Of a stretch of DNA of 50,193 nucleotides, positions 1 to 8,533 are shown one piece after another. Where the stretch lies: IMG/VR virus record IMGVR_UViG_3300030116_008164, positions 1-50,193 of that record. One strand, 5' to 3'. Below the pieces are notes generated by a model. That model saw only the letters and a program-made list of their open reading frames with translations. It was not told where the DNA came from and ran no database searches. Position numbers and translations under genes: made by a program. Each line of letters opens with the position of its first letter. The stretch's first letter is position 1. This stretch comes from a virus.

Positions 1-140
1 TCTTCTTCAGTTTCTCCAACGATAGTAATTGGGTCGTCGGTGTGGGCATAAATACTACCGTCTTCATTGTAAAAGACTTCGTGGACACTATACCAAGTAG
101 CTCCATCCTTTTCGTGTTTTATGATTCTATTGTTCCACAT
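1..140 (-). CDS. Partial conserved small phage protein, cut by the window edge
   Basis: An open frame starts with ATG at 140, two bases after the queC stop, and runs off the left edge with no stop. The visible 46 residues begin MWNNRIIKHEKDG and contain a WYSVHEVFYNEDG stretch followed by an acidic TDDP segment. The pattern resembles short conserved proteins of marine T4-like phages of unknown function. Spacing suggests co-transcription with queC. No catalytic motif is visible and the C terminus is missing. Confidence 0.7.
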   Translation of the reverse strand, partial: MWNNRIIKHEKDGATWYSVHEVFYNEDGSIYAHTDDPITIVGETEE

Positions 141-142
141 CC

Positions 143-853
143 TTATTTACCTATCATATTTAACACTTTATCCCATGGAATCTCTCTGCTATATTCGAGA
201 GGGTCTTTGATACCTGCGTCAATAAATCCTTGTAATCTAGACGAACAGCTCGTACACTCGCCGCATGCTTTATCTTTACCTTCATAACAAGTCCATGTAT
301 TACTAAAATCAACCCCTAGCTCATCACCCCATTCAATAATTTCTTTCTTTGACTTCTCAATAAGAGGTGCTTCAATCTTAATTCTATTCTTTCTATTAAG
401 AGCATTTAAGCTATTAATTGATTCCAAGAACTCTTCACTACCATCCCAATAACCAGCTTGTGTATCTACCTGAGCTGCTCCATGAAATACCGTATCAGCG
501 CCGGCAGACTCAGCCATCGCACTACAAATAGTAAGTAACATCTGATTTCTGAACGGTACGTAATTAACAGTCTGTGCATCTCCAAGTACATCTCTTGTCT
601 TAGCCACATCAATATCTGGATTAGTTAATGAAGATGTATCTGCAATAGAATTAAAGAAGCGTAGATCTACAACTTTATGAGGTATCTTTAACTCTTTAAC
701 AGTTTTCTCTGCATATAGTAGTTCCTTATCATGTCTCTGTCCGTAATTAAAGGAAACAGCATATACATTATCAAATCTACCCGATTTTACTGCATAATGC
801 AATAGAACAGTAGAGTCTAAGCCTCCAGAAATAGGTACAATACACTTACTCAC
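143..853 (-). CDS. queC: 7-cyano-7-deazaguanine (preQ0) synthase QueC
   Basis: QueC converts 7-carboxy-7-deazaguanine, ammonia and ATP to preQ0, the last step of preQ0 synthesis. The 236-residue protein has the PP-loop ATP pyrophosphatase motif SGGLDST near residue 9 and a C-terminal zinc-binding cysteine cluster (CYEGKDKACGECTSC), both hallmarks of QueC. Length is normal for the family. The start is GTG at 853, placed 6 bases after a TATAAT box, so the transcript should be almost leaderless. The other preQ0 genes (folE2, queD, queE) lie at 15145-17895. PreQ0 could feed tRNA queuosine or a 7-deazaguanine DNA modification; no transglycosylase is visible in this window. Confidence 0.95.
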   Translation of the reverse strand: MSKCIVPISGGLDSTVLLHYAVKSGRFDNVYAVSFNYGQRHDKELLYAEKTVKELKIPHKVVDLRFFNSIADTSSLTNPDIDVAKTRDVLGDAQTVNYVPFRNQMLLTICSAMAESAGADTVFHGAAQVDTQAGYWDGSEEFLESINSLNALNRKNRIKIEAPLIEKSKKEIIEWGDELGVDFSNTWTCYEGKDKACGECTSCSSRLQGFIDAGIKDPLEYSREIPWDKVLNMIGK

Positions 854-859
854 ACAACT

Positions 860-888
860 ATTATATATGATGAGAATAAATAATTCAA
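860..888 (-). promoter_or_regulatory. Sigma70-type early promoter for queC
   Basis: On the minus strand TTGAAT (888-883) and TATAAT (865-860) are 17 bases apart. The -10 box ends 6 bases before the GTG start at 853. Confidence 0.75.
875..882 (+). promoter_or_regulatory. T4-late-type promoter box AATAAATA
   Basis: AATAAATA lies 9 bases before the ATG at 892. It fits the NATAAATA pattern found before other late-type genes here and has no -35 partner. It overlaps the divergent queC promoter. Confidence 0.55.
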
Positions 889-891
889 GCT

Positions 892-1329
892 ATGACTCCT
901 AAATTTGACCTTTTAGTAGAAAAAACTAATCCATCTAAAGATAAAAAAGATATTATTGATAGAATGGATCCTGTTGATAAGTTACAATTAGCTCTAGATG
1001 TAATAGGTATTGAACCTTCAGTAGGTACTATAGCTGATGCTGCAAATATTGTTATTTCATTAGGTCGTATGCTTAATAATGCACGGAAGAAAGAAACGAG
1101 TGAAGTTAAGAGACATGCTATTAACGCTGGTATATCAGCTATATCATTAATACCTTTAGGAGATGTAGCAAAGTTGCTGAAAATCCGTACTTTAGCAAGA
1201 AAAGGTAAGATGGGAAAAGCTGCAGCTAAAGCTAGCATTTCAGGACTTAGATCAGCTAAAACAGGATTAGCTGCAGTTAAGCAAGATAGAGCTGAAAAGA
1301 GTTTACAAAGCGGAGAGTATAGAGCTTAA
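892..1329 (+). CDS. Late-type small protein with pretoxin-like middle and capsid-targeting-like N terminus
   Basis: A 145-residue protein of unknown function. The first ten residues, MTPKFDLLVE, resemble the T4 internal-protein capsid-targeting sequence (MKTYQEFIAE), with a [LIV]-x-E site at residue 10. Residues about 30-95 alternate small hydrophobic segments (VIGIEPSVGTIADAAN, ISLIPLGDVAKLLK) in a way reminiscent of the glycine-rich pretoxin (PT-TG-like) regions of polymorphic toxins; that resemblance is weak. The C terminus is basic and Ala/Lys-rich. It is the only plus-strand gene among early minus-strand replication genes, has its own late box, and overlaps the 3' end of uvsX by 4 bases convergently. 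A head-packaged protein is a possible reading, not shown. Confidence 0.75.
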   Translation: MTPKFDLLVEKTNPSKDKKDIIDRMDPVDKLQLALDVIGIEPSVGTIADAANIVISLGRMLNNARKKETSEVKRHAINAGISAISLIPLGDVAKLLKIRTLARKGKMGKAAAKASISGLRSAKTGLAAVKQDRAEKSLQSGEYRA

Positions 1330-2423
1330 TCATCCTCTAATGTATCATCCTTGCTCTGTGCAGGTTCTTCACTATCACCATACTTATATCTCTCCTTTAG
1401 AGCATCTTCTAATGCAGGTATAATAGTCGTATTCCAAAGATTATGATCTTTACGCCATGACTTATAGTAGCCAAGCTTAGTACCGTCTGCTAGAGCATAC
1501 GTAGAACCATTCTGCTCAATAACTTCTAACCCAATAGCGAGCTCCTTAAGACCGGAATACTTATCTAGACCAGTCTTAAAGTTAAGATACATTTCACACT
1601 CGAGGAAAGGAGGTACAAACCTATTCTTAACCGTAAGAGCTCTTAAGGTAGCACCGCTAAAGTTCTTAGCAGTAGGTAAGATCTCATCATCTACATTAGC
1701 AGAGTCTTGTTTCTCGTTCTTAGAAGCTAATTGCACTAAAACACTAGCAAGATAAACAGGACCTTTACCACCAGACTGTTGCTTAACAAGAGTTGGAAAT
1801 AAAGCAGCCGGATCATCATATGTATGATTAGAGAAAAGAATAGTAGTACCTGTCTTCGCTGCTTTATAGGTGAGAAGTCTCATCATAGACTTAAGAGACT
1901 TAGCTCTCATACCCATATCCATAGCTGCTTTACCTTTTTCTGCGTCTGTTACTTCTTTATCAGCAGCTAAGTTACCAAGGGAATCAATAGAAATAATAAA
2001 CTTACCATGTAAATTATTTTTTTCGATACCGTCGAGGAAAGAGAACATTTGATTTCTGCATTCCCCGACGGTATTTACTGGAACATACTTAGTAGTATCA
2101 GGATCTAACCCAACACCACGCGCAGAACCTTCATCAACTGCCACTTCTGTATCAAAGATAACAGGCATTAGTCCTTTTTTCTGCGCATGCCCAAGAATCT
2201 TATTGATGATATAAGTCTTACCAGTCATCGATGGTCCAGAAAAACCGGTAATACGACCTTTTGGAACGCCACCAAACAAACTACCAGATATAATAGCATT
2301 TAATGCCATACATCCTGTATCATAATAATCTTCAACATTAGATAAACTAGCATCGGTAAGAAAAGATGCTTCTGGATTCAGCTTATCTAAAGATTCAAAG
2401 GCTTTAAGTACGTTTTTATCCAT
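1326..2423 (-). CDS. uvsX: UvsX RecA-like recombinase
   Basis: UvsX forms filaments on single-stranded DNA and drives strand invasion for T4-type recombination-dependent replication. The 365-residue protein carries Walker A GPSMTGKT (residues 63-70), a Walker B-like IISIDS stretch, and a RecA core with an acidic C-terminal tail (DDTLEDD). Length is close to T4 UvsX. The ATG overlaps the stop of the upstream 126-residue gene (TAATG), so the two are translationally coupled and share the promoter at 2815-2842. Its partners UvsY and UvsW are encoded at 10051-11903. Confidence 0.93.
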   Translation of the reverse strand: MDKNVLKAFESLDKLNPEASFLTDASLSNVEDYYDTGCMALNAIISGSLFGGVPKGRITGFSGPSMTGKTYIINKILGHAQKKGLMPVIFDTEVAVDEGSARGVGLDPDTTKYVPVNTVGECRNQMFSFLDGIEKNNLHGKFIISIDSLGNLAADKEVTDAEKGKAAMDMGMRAKSLKSMMRLLTYKAAKTGTTILFSNHTYDDPAALFPTLVKQQSGGKGPVYLASVLVQLASKNEKQDSANVDDEILPTAKNFSGATLRALTVKNRFVPPFLECEMYLNFKTGLDKYSGLKELAIGLEVIEQNGSTYALADGTKLGYYKSWRKDHNLWNTTIIPALEDALKERYKYGDSEEPAQSKDDTLEDD

Positions 2424-2803
2424 TACTTAGATTCTTCTTCATCATCAAACAACTTAACTACACCAGGCTCTTCTGCAGGAGGAGCACCAGCAGGCGGGCC
2501 ACCAGCAGGAGCATTAACAATATTAGTATATTGGTCAACTAATTGTTTATTAAGCTGTAGTCCAGTTGAAGAAACAACACTATTTTTAGGAAATGACCAA
2601 ACAGTATCATTTTCTGTCTCATTAAACTCTTTAAAGAAGTATGGAATTAGTTGCACAGCAATCTGACCTGTTTGTTGATTAGGCTGTACATGTACAATTA
2701 CAGGCTTCTTAACATTAACTGAATCCTCTGGTCCGTCAACAACTTCGCCAAGAAGCGCTCTACCAATAGAATCTACGAATACGGTATGATTAGTATCACT
2801 CAT
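2423..2803 (-). CDS. Conserved phage protein upstream of uvsX, Pro/Ala-rich C terminus
   Basis: A 126-residue protein of unknown function. I chose the ATG at 2803 (MSDTNHTVFVDSIGR); an in-frame TTG at 2812 lies only 2 bases from the -10 box and is less likely. The N-terminal two thirds look like a small beta-rich fold. A P/A/G repeat tract (APAGGPPAGAPPAEEP) precedes an acidic C-terminal tail (LFDDEEESK), a layout common in phage replication-associated proteins that bind partners by an acidic tail. It is coupled to uvsX by a 1-base overlap, so a role in recombination or replication is inferred only from context. Confidence 0.8.
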   Translation of the reverse strand: MSDTNHTVFVDSIGRALLGEVVDGPEDSVNVKKPVIVHVQPNQQTGQIAVQLIPYFFKEFNETENDTVWSFPKNSVVSSTGLQLNKQLVDQYTNIVNAPAGGPPAGAPPAEEPGVVKLFDDEEESK

Positions 2804-2814
2804 AAGTTTCAAAT

Positions 2815-2842
2815 ATTATAACATCACATAAGTTGTTATCAA
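2815..2842 (-). promoter_or_regulatory. Sigma70-type early promoter for the uvsX operon
   Basis: Minus-strand TTGATA (2842-2837) and TATAAT (2820-2815) are separated by 16 bases. The -10 box ends 11 bases before the ATG at 2803. Confidence 0.75.
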
Positions 2843-2844
2843 CT

Positions 2845-5469
2845 TTAAATTTTAAGTAAATCGAATAAATCTGTCTGTACCATCTCTCCTGGTTTACGGC
2901 ATTTCCAACCTACAGATTCATACAACCTTTCAAAAACACTATATACAATCTTCTCAAACATTTTTTCTCTATCAGGTTGGATATCATTTTGAAATTCTTT
3001 CGGGAATGTATACTTGTAACCGAAAGATGGTATTCCATATTTGTTAGGCTTCTTACAATAAAAGTACCTTACCTTATCTCCACTATTAATAGCTTCATAT
3101 TTGTTAGTAAGATTACTTTTTTCTAAGAGGTAGTTATAAAAGTAAGCCGACTTAGCATGTATAGGCATACCCTTATAAGTTTTAAAGTTATTACATTCTT
3201 CGCCAGTTGTTTCAGATATAGTAGTATAGCTTTTAACACCCATAACGAATGCAATATCTTCTAACGGTAGAGTATCAAACAATTCATACATCTCATTAAA
3301 TAAAGTATTAGTTGTATTATAATCCTTAGTACGAATCATCGTCTCAATAATATTTTTAACATGAGGTTTAATAGCTTTAGGCATTGTAGTACGTACAACC
3401 TCAACACCAGTATATTTAAACTTATCAACTGGTATACCCTCATCATCTAGTACATGCAAGATATATCTTTTTTTCTGTAAGAATATACCCCTGCTACAGA
3501 TAGCTTCTCTCTTAAACTCAAACCTACAATCCTGAGAGTTAAGAGCATGCTCACCCCAAGTCTTAATAGAATTATTAAGTATCGTCTCGATTTCATCGGT
3601 AAGTTCAATTATCTCTTTAGTTACTTTCTTACCTTTAGTAAACGGAATATTGCCATGCTCAATAAGATGTTTAATGGTTACGTATACAGAGTCAGTATCA
3701 TTATAAATAACAACAGGATCTTTTCTAATATCCTCATCAGATAAACCTGTTCTTTCTTTTACTAACTCAGTTAAAATCTTATTTGATTTCTTAATAATAG
3801 ATTGACCAGTAAGAGTAATTGATCTTGTAATATCAGGGTCACCCATAGGGGATACTTTATTACCAAAATAACCATAGATACGGTTAATAAGAATCTTAAT
3901 AGTTAACTGCTTAATCTCAGCTTGATCAGCTCTTAACTTAGTTTTAGCATAATCAGGATCATCTTTTTCAAGCTTAGTTAACTTACGTTTAGCAATTGCT
4001 AAGTCTTTCTTAACTGCTTTACGTTTATCATAGTACTTATCTGTAATAAGTGGGAAGATACCTTTCTTCTTTTGAGAGAATAAACAGTTAGCTCGAGTTA
4101 TAGATATATTTTCTTTTTCTACGAACCGAGCAAACTTCTCTTTAGTTAGCTCAACAACTTTACCAGTAATAGATGTAACAACAATATTACCATCACTAGT
4201 AACTTCAAACCTACCAACCTTTGTTTCTGGTGATAGATTAAGCGATATCATAATACTTGGATATAGACTGTTAAGGTCAAAAGAAACTACATTATCTTTG
4301 AAACCTCTCTCAGGTTCACCGACATAAGCACCTTCATATTTGTCACCTGATCTTTCTACTTCAAATGTAGGTACTATCTTTCCTTGACTTCGTGCTTCAA
4401 TAGTAGCTGCTCCAGTAACAACGTTAATAGTACCCATAGCATTTTCTAAGGGTGTAAGTCCGACATATGCTAACATTCGTAGAAGCATCATAAATTGAAG
4501 CTTCTCTTCCATACGCACAAGCAAATTAACGTCTTGAATATTATAATCAACAAACGTTTGCCAATCATTATCAGCTAACGATGCAAGGTTCTGTTCGCCA
4601 TATTCAACCTTCTTTTCTCCAAGTTCAAGTTCAGCAATATCATTAAGCTTATATGATTCACGTAAGCCCTGGGTAAAGCCTTTATAGATATCAAGATAGT
4701 CAACACAGGATACACCTTTTAAATGCCATCTGGTATTCATCTTACCAAACTTGCCTTGAAACTCTCGTTTATAAGAAACATTAACAGGTGAAAGACGATT
4801 AGCAACTTCTTCACCTAGAATCTTAGTAATACGATTCATAAGGTATGGCATATCAAAGAACTCAGAGTTCCAACCAGACAATAAGTCAGGATGATCTTTT
4901 TCAATATGCTCAACAAAACTTAATAATAAGTCCCTTTCACTTTTACATTTTTTATAAGTTACATTATCTAAAGTAGGTTTATAATCTTTCTGTAACCCCC
5001 AAGTATAAAAATGATTTTCTAATGAATCCCATAATGTAATAACATTTACAGTATCTTTAGCGAATTCGGGTATGGGAAACTCATCTGGGCTATATGTTTC
5101 AATATCAATAAATTGTATTTTTAACGGGTTCTCGGTAAATTCAGGTGTATCATTTACCTTCCAATATCTATCAATAAGGAATTGTTGTAATACAGATAGG
5201 TTTTCAAATACACGTACACGTACTTTCTCACCATTCTCTCTCTGCGACCTAACCATTTGACGTATTTGTTCGCCGCGTCTATATTCAACAGGAAACTCGA
5301 ACTTTTTAACAGGAGTATTAAAGATAGAAACACCGTCAGACTTTTGAGTAGTTTCCATATAGAAATAAGGATGGTGAGGTATATCAACAGACATTCTCTT
5401 CCCGTCTTCATCCCACGTAAATAAACGAACACATTGCTCGTCGGGTAAATATGCAATATTCCTATACAC
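2845..5469 (-). CDS. 43: Family B DNA polymerase gp43
   Basis: The replicative polymerase of T4-like phages with 3'-5' proofreading. At 874 residues it is close to T4 gp43. The exonuclease domain shows Exo I DIE (D122/E124) and an Exo II-like GWNSEFFDMPYL segment. Polymerase motif A is SFDLNSLYPSI, motif B is KILINRIYGYFG and motif C is NDTDSVYV, so all catalytic aspartates are present. The C terminus ends in a hydrophobic clamp-binding-like peptide (LFDLLK). Translation starts at GTG 5469, 7 bases after a -10 box that overlaps the downstream end of the glycosyltransferase operon, giving the polymerase its own early promoter. Confidence 0.97.
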   Translation of the reverse strand: MYRNIAYLPDEQCVRLFTWDEDGKRMSVDIPHHPYFYMETTQKSDGVSIFNTPVKKFEFPVEYRRGEQIRQMVRSQRENGEKVRVRVFENLSVLQQFLIDRYWKVNDTPEFTENPLKIQFIDIETYSPDEFPIPEFAKDTVNVITLWDSLENHFYTWGLQKDYKPTLDNVTYKKCKSERDLLLSFVEHIEKDHPDLLSGWNSEFFDMPYLMNRITKILGEEVANRLSPVNVSYKREFQGKFGKMNTRWHLKGVSCVDYLDIYKGFTQGLRESYKLNDIAELELGEKKVEYGEQNLASLADNDWQTFVDYNIQDVNLLVRMEEKLQFMMLLRMLAYVGLTPLENAMGTINVVTGAATIEARSQGKIVPTFEVERSGDKYEGAYVGEPERGFKDNVVSFDLNSLYPSIMISLNLSPETKVGRFEVTSDGNIVVTSITGKVVELTKEKFARFVEKENISITRANCLFSQKKKGIFPLITDKYYDKRKAVKKDLAIAKRKLTKLEKDDPDYAKTKLRADQAEIKQLTIKILINRIYGYFGNKVSPMGDPDITRSITLTGQSIIKKSNKILTELVKERTGLSDEDIRKDPVVIYNDTDSVYVTIKHLIEHGNIPFTKGKKVTKEIIELTDEIETILNNSIKTWGEHALNSQDCRFEFKREAICSRGIFLQKKRYILHVLDDEGIPVDKFKYTGVEVVRTTMPKAIKPHVKNIIETMIRTKDYNTTNTLFNEMYELFDTLPLEDIAFVMGVKSYTTISETTGEECNNFKTYKGMPIHAKSAYFYNYLLEKSNLTNKYEAINSGDKVRYFYCKKPNKYGIPSFGYKYTFPKEFQNDIQPDREKMFEKIVYSVFERLYESVGWKCRKPGEMVQTDLFDLLKI

Positions 5470-5476
5470 TCTCTAT

Positions 5477-5505
5477 AGTATAGTATAACTACCTATTTTC
5501 TTCAA
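5477..5505 (-). promoter_or_regulatory. Sigma70-type early promoter for gene 43
   Basis: Minus-strand TTGAAG (5505-5500) and TATACT (5482-5477) are 17 bases apart. The -35 lies inside the 3' end of the upstream glycosyltransferase gene. The -10 ends 7 bases before the GTG start. Confidence 0.7.
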
Positions 5506-6709
5506 GCGAATTTATCTTAATTCTTTTGGGAGATTTGTATGGATGAGTATATAGCTCGGCATATTTGTCGATATTATCATCTAATTCCAACCATCTACCT
5601 TCTGCTACCTTGCGCGCATCTTTCGACGCTTGCATATACTTTTTATAATTACGTGTTAAGCTTTTTATCTGGTCAATCATCTCATCACCAGTTTTAAATT
5701 TATATGGTGCATTTTCATATGTACATAAATCTTGACATATAACAGGTATACCATAACAGCAAGCTTCTATATATTTTAGATCACTCTTGGCTTTATTAAA
5801 AGTATTATCAACTAACGGAGCAATAAACATATTAGGATTAACATTATGTAATAATTCCGGATATTCATATAATCTTTGCCAAGGATGAAATTCAATTTGA
5901 CCGGAATCTACATATGGTGCTAATGTTAGTGGATAAGCGCCGATAAATACCCATTGAAAATCTTTTACTGTTTTAATAATAGCATCATTAACATGAAAAA
6001 AATCATCTCTTTGCTTTACTCTATTATCAACATCAAAATGGGCACCACTTGCAGAATATACAATTCTAGGCTTTCTTTTATGTTTACTAAAATTTCTCTT
6101 TACTCTTTCAAAGTCATAAAACCTACCCATCCACCATTTAGGTGGGTAATTTGGTATAACAGTAACATTTTTATTACCAGTTTTATCCATGTAATACTGT
6201 TGCATGAATTTATTTGTTACAGTTATTTCGTCTGCTAACTGCATTATCTTTAATGCTGAATCTCTTATTTCAGGATTCTCAAATGCTGGTTTAAATTTAT
6301 TATAATCGGGTATATCTTCTTTAAAGACAATATCATCGATTTCATATAGTATTCTGAAATTTTTTCTACTGCTAAAATCTCTTAATAAATTAGCAAACTT
6401 AAGCTGACTTGGAGTTGCTTGTCTTTGTAAGCGCACAGAATCTGTTGCTTCATACCACCTTTCGTCAAGACACATCATCGTTGTACTATGAACGACAGCT
6501 TTTTGATGTGCATTAAGTAAATGTTCGGGCCAAATCATTCTCCAATAACCACAACCACTATAATCAGCCAAGTAATTAATATTTTTTGTAGCTATTTCTG
6601 GTTTATGATCAATAGGTTGAGGTTGTTGAACCTGAACTGGCGGTTGAAATCTTGGCGCCTGTAACGGTACCCCTATTGGATTAAAACCTATTGGTGCAGT
6701 CTGAAACAT
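5489..6709 (-). CDS. GT-B (GT4-like) glycosyltransferase in the replication operon
   Basis: A 406-residue protein with a Pro/Gln-rich N-terminal 40 residues followed by a glycosyltransferase core. The segment YEIDDIVF and the C-terminal-half motif KSDLKYIEACCYGIPVI (donor-binding E-x7-E-like region of GT4-type enzymes) support the call. It sits downstream of gene 46 in the early uvsY-uvsW-55-47-46 operon rather than in the glycan cluster at 21-38 kb. That position raises the possibility that its acceptor is modified phage DNA, but a cell-surface acceptor is equally possible from sequence alone. No clear promoter of its own is visible; 17 bases separate it from gene 46. Confidence 0.8.
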   Translation of the reverse strand: MFQTAPIGFNPIGVPLQAPRFQPPVQVQQPQPIDHKPEIATKNINYLADYSGCGYWRMIWPEHLLNAHQKAVVHSTTMMCLDERWYEATDSVRLQRQATPSQLKFANLLRDFSSRKNFRILYEIDDIVFKEDIPDYNKFKPAFENPEIRDSALKIMQLADEITVTNKFMQQYYMDKTGNKNVTVIPNYPPKWWMGRFYDFERVKRNFSKHKRKPRIVYSASGAHFDVDNRVKQRDDFFHVNDAIIKTVKDFQWVFIGAYPLTLAPYVDSGQIEFHPWQRLYEYPELLHNVNPNMFIAPLVDNTFNKAKSDLKYIEACCYGIPVICQDLCTYENAPYKFKTGDEMIDQIKSLTRNYKKYMQASKDARKVAEGRWLELDDNIDKYAELYTHPYKSPKRIKINSLEENR

Positions 6710-6726
6710 TTACAGTAGTTATTTTT

Positions 6727-8529
6727 TTAAGCCATATAGGCAACTCGTCGAGTTATACCGTTTTCTTTTTCAAGTTGAATAATATCACCAGTAGCTGCTT
6801 TGGTACTTTCTTTTCTATGACTTATAACAAAAATACATTCATTATGTTTTTCTACTCTTTCACGTAAGATATCTAATACTAACTCTACTCCACGCTCGTC
6901 TAAACTTGAATCAAGTAGCTCATCATAAACACTAAAATTATATGATACATTGCCTTGCAATTTTCTTATATCCATAAAAGCGAATAAGCATGCTAAATCA
7001 ATATTTTTTCTTTCTGCTCCGCTAAAATTAAAATAAGAACAAAGCTTACCTTTTTCATCAATAATTTCATCTTCAAAATACTCATTAAAGATACAAAGAC
7101 AGTTTGCATCCATTTTATTAAGATAATGAGCTAATCTATTATTAAACAATTGTAAAAGTTTCTTTACAATATAAGACTTAACACCTTCTTCAGATACAAT
7201 AAATTTAACTACCTCTAATAAAGATAAATTTAATTTTATATCAGCAAGTTTATCTTCTACTTCTTTTAAACGGCTTTCAGTTTCCTTAATAACATCATCA
7301 AAATCAACTGTACTTTCCTTTAACTTCTTAATATCATCTTTAATTTGTTTATTCCAAACTTCAAGCTGTACTATTCGTGTCTTATTATTTTCAAACTGAT
7401 TTTGTTCTATCTTAAGATTACCGACTTGATCTTTATATTGAGTCTTTTTTCTTTTAAGCTTTTGTTTCGTATCAGAAAGTGTATTAACTTGTGTTTCAAT
7501 TTCTTTTTCTGCACTAGTAAGATCGTTAATCTTATTTGTTAAAGTATTTTTTTCTTCATTAATAGTATCTTTATCATGTTCCGAAAAAGGTTTAAGACAA
7601 ACAGGACATGTTGCATCTTCTGTACCTAATGTATTTCGTTGATTCTTTAAATGGGTCTTGTTAGTTCGATGCTCTACCGACTCACCAGTTAGTTCAGTAA
7701 TTTTATTAGAACATTTATTTATATAATCTTCGAGCTCAATAATCTTATTACTATAGGTCGCTAATTCTTTATCATAATCTATATCAACAGTCTTTTGTAA
7801 TGTATCAAGCTCTTTAATATTATCATCTCTTCTCTTTAAGAGCTCCAACTCACGTTCTCTTTTATCATTTTCAATTTTATCTTTCTGCCTTTTATGTGTT
7901 GAAAGTGATTTTTCAACTTCTTCTTGTTTACTAAATTGTACATCATAATCTCTCTTTTTATCATTATATTGAGAACGTACAGATTGAAGCATATTACTAA
8001 AAACTTCTAAATTAAAAATACCTTCAATAAATTTTCTCTTTTCAACTTTCTTCTTTCCCATAAACGGGATAGTATTATTAAGAGTCATAATAACACAATT
8101 TTGAAATATATCTTGTGATGCTGACAACTGCTTTAGTATAAAATCTGTTGTATTATTAATTGAATCTCTTGTTTTATCTTCTCCGTCAATATAAAGATAA
8201 CATTTAGAAGGCTCTAATTTACGAATAATTCTGCAGTTTGATACTCTTTCATCTACTTTAATATCAAACTCTAAGTTAACTTCACAATCTTTTTGATTAA
8301 TATGATTGACAATATTTTCTTTCTTTAGTTCACGTATAGTGCTACCAAAGATAGCAAAGTGAATGGCATCGGCAATAGTAGACTTACCGACACCATTACG
8401 CCTGTCTTCTTTATCCTTGTTTATTCCTGTAATAATATGAAGACCAGGCTTAAAATCTATTACAACCTCATCATCTCCAACTGAGAGGAAGTTTCTTATA
8501 CTTAACTTTTTTAAATCTATCTGCTTCAT
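6727..8529 (-). CDS. 46: gp46 recombination endonuclease subunit (SbcC/Rad50-like ATPase)
   Basis: With gp47 this forms the T4 Mre11/Rad50-type nuclease complex that processes DNA ends for recombination and host DNA breakdown. The 600-residue protein has an N-terminal Walker A NGVGKST (residues 45-51) in a loop longer than usual, two long charged coiled-coil arms, and a zinc hook CPVC at about residue 300. The C-terminal lobe has the ABC signature-like FSGAERKNIDLA and Walker B VYDELLDSSLD. Start ATG is 8529, four bases after the gp47 stop, so the two are co-translated. Confidence 0.95.
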   Translation of the reverse strand: MKQIDLKKLSIRNFLSVGDDEVVIDFKPGLHIITGINKDKEDRRNGVGKSTIADAIHFAIFGSTIRELKKENIVNHINQKDCEVNLEFDIKVDERVSNCRIIRKLEPSKCYLYIDGEDKTRDSINNTTDFILKQLSASQDIFQNCVIMTLNNTIPFMGKKKVEKRKFIEGIFNLEVFSNMLQSVRSQYNDKKRDYDVQFSKQEEVEKSLSTHKRQKDKIENDKRERELELLKRRDDNIKELDTLQKTVDIDYDKELATYSNKIIELEDYINKCSNKITELTGESVEHRTNKTHLKNQRNTLGTEDATCPVCLKPFSEHDKDTINEEKNTLTNKINDLTSAEKEIETQVNTLSDTKQKLKRKKTQYKDQVGNLKIEQNQFENNKTRIVQLEVWNKQIKDDIKKLKESTVDFDDVIKETESRLKEVEDKLADIKLNLSLLEVVKFIVSEEGVKSYIVKKLLQLFNNRLAHYLNKMDANCLCIFNEYFEDEIIDEKGKLCSYFNFSGAERKNIDLACLFAFMDIRKLQGNVSYNFSVYDELLDSSLDERGVELVLDILRERVEKHNECIFVISHRKESTKAATGDIIQLEKENGITRRVAYMA

Positions 8530-8533
8530 TACC

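Noticed and set aside
42-287. Plus-strand ORF of 81 residues
   Set aside because: It lies opposite queC and the small partial gene, has no promoter and its composition is that of a shadow frame.
885-1238. Minus-strand ORF of 117 residues opposite the late gene at 892
   Set aside because: The plus frame has a promoter box, a leader-like N terminus and a sensible composition; the minus frame runs through the queC promoter and is a shadow.
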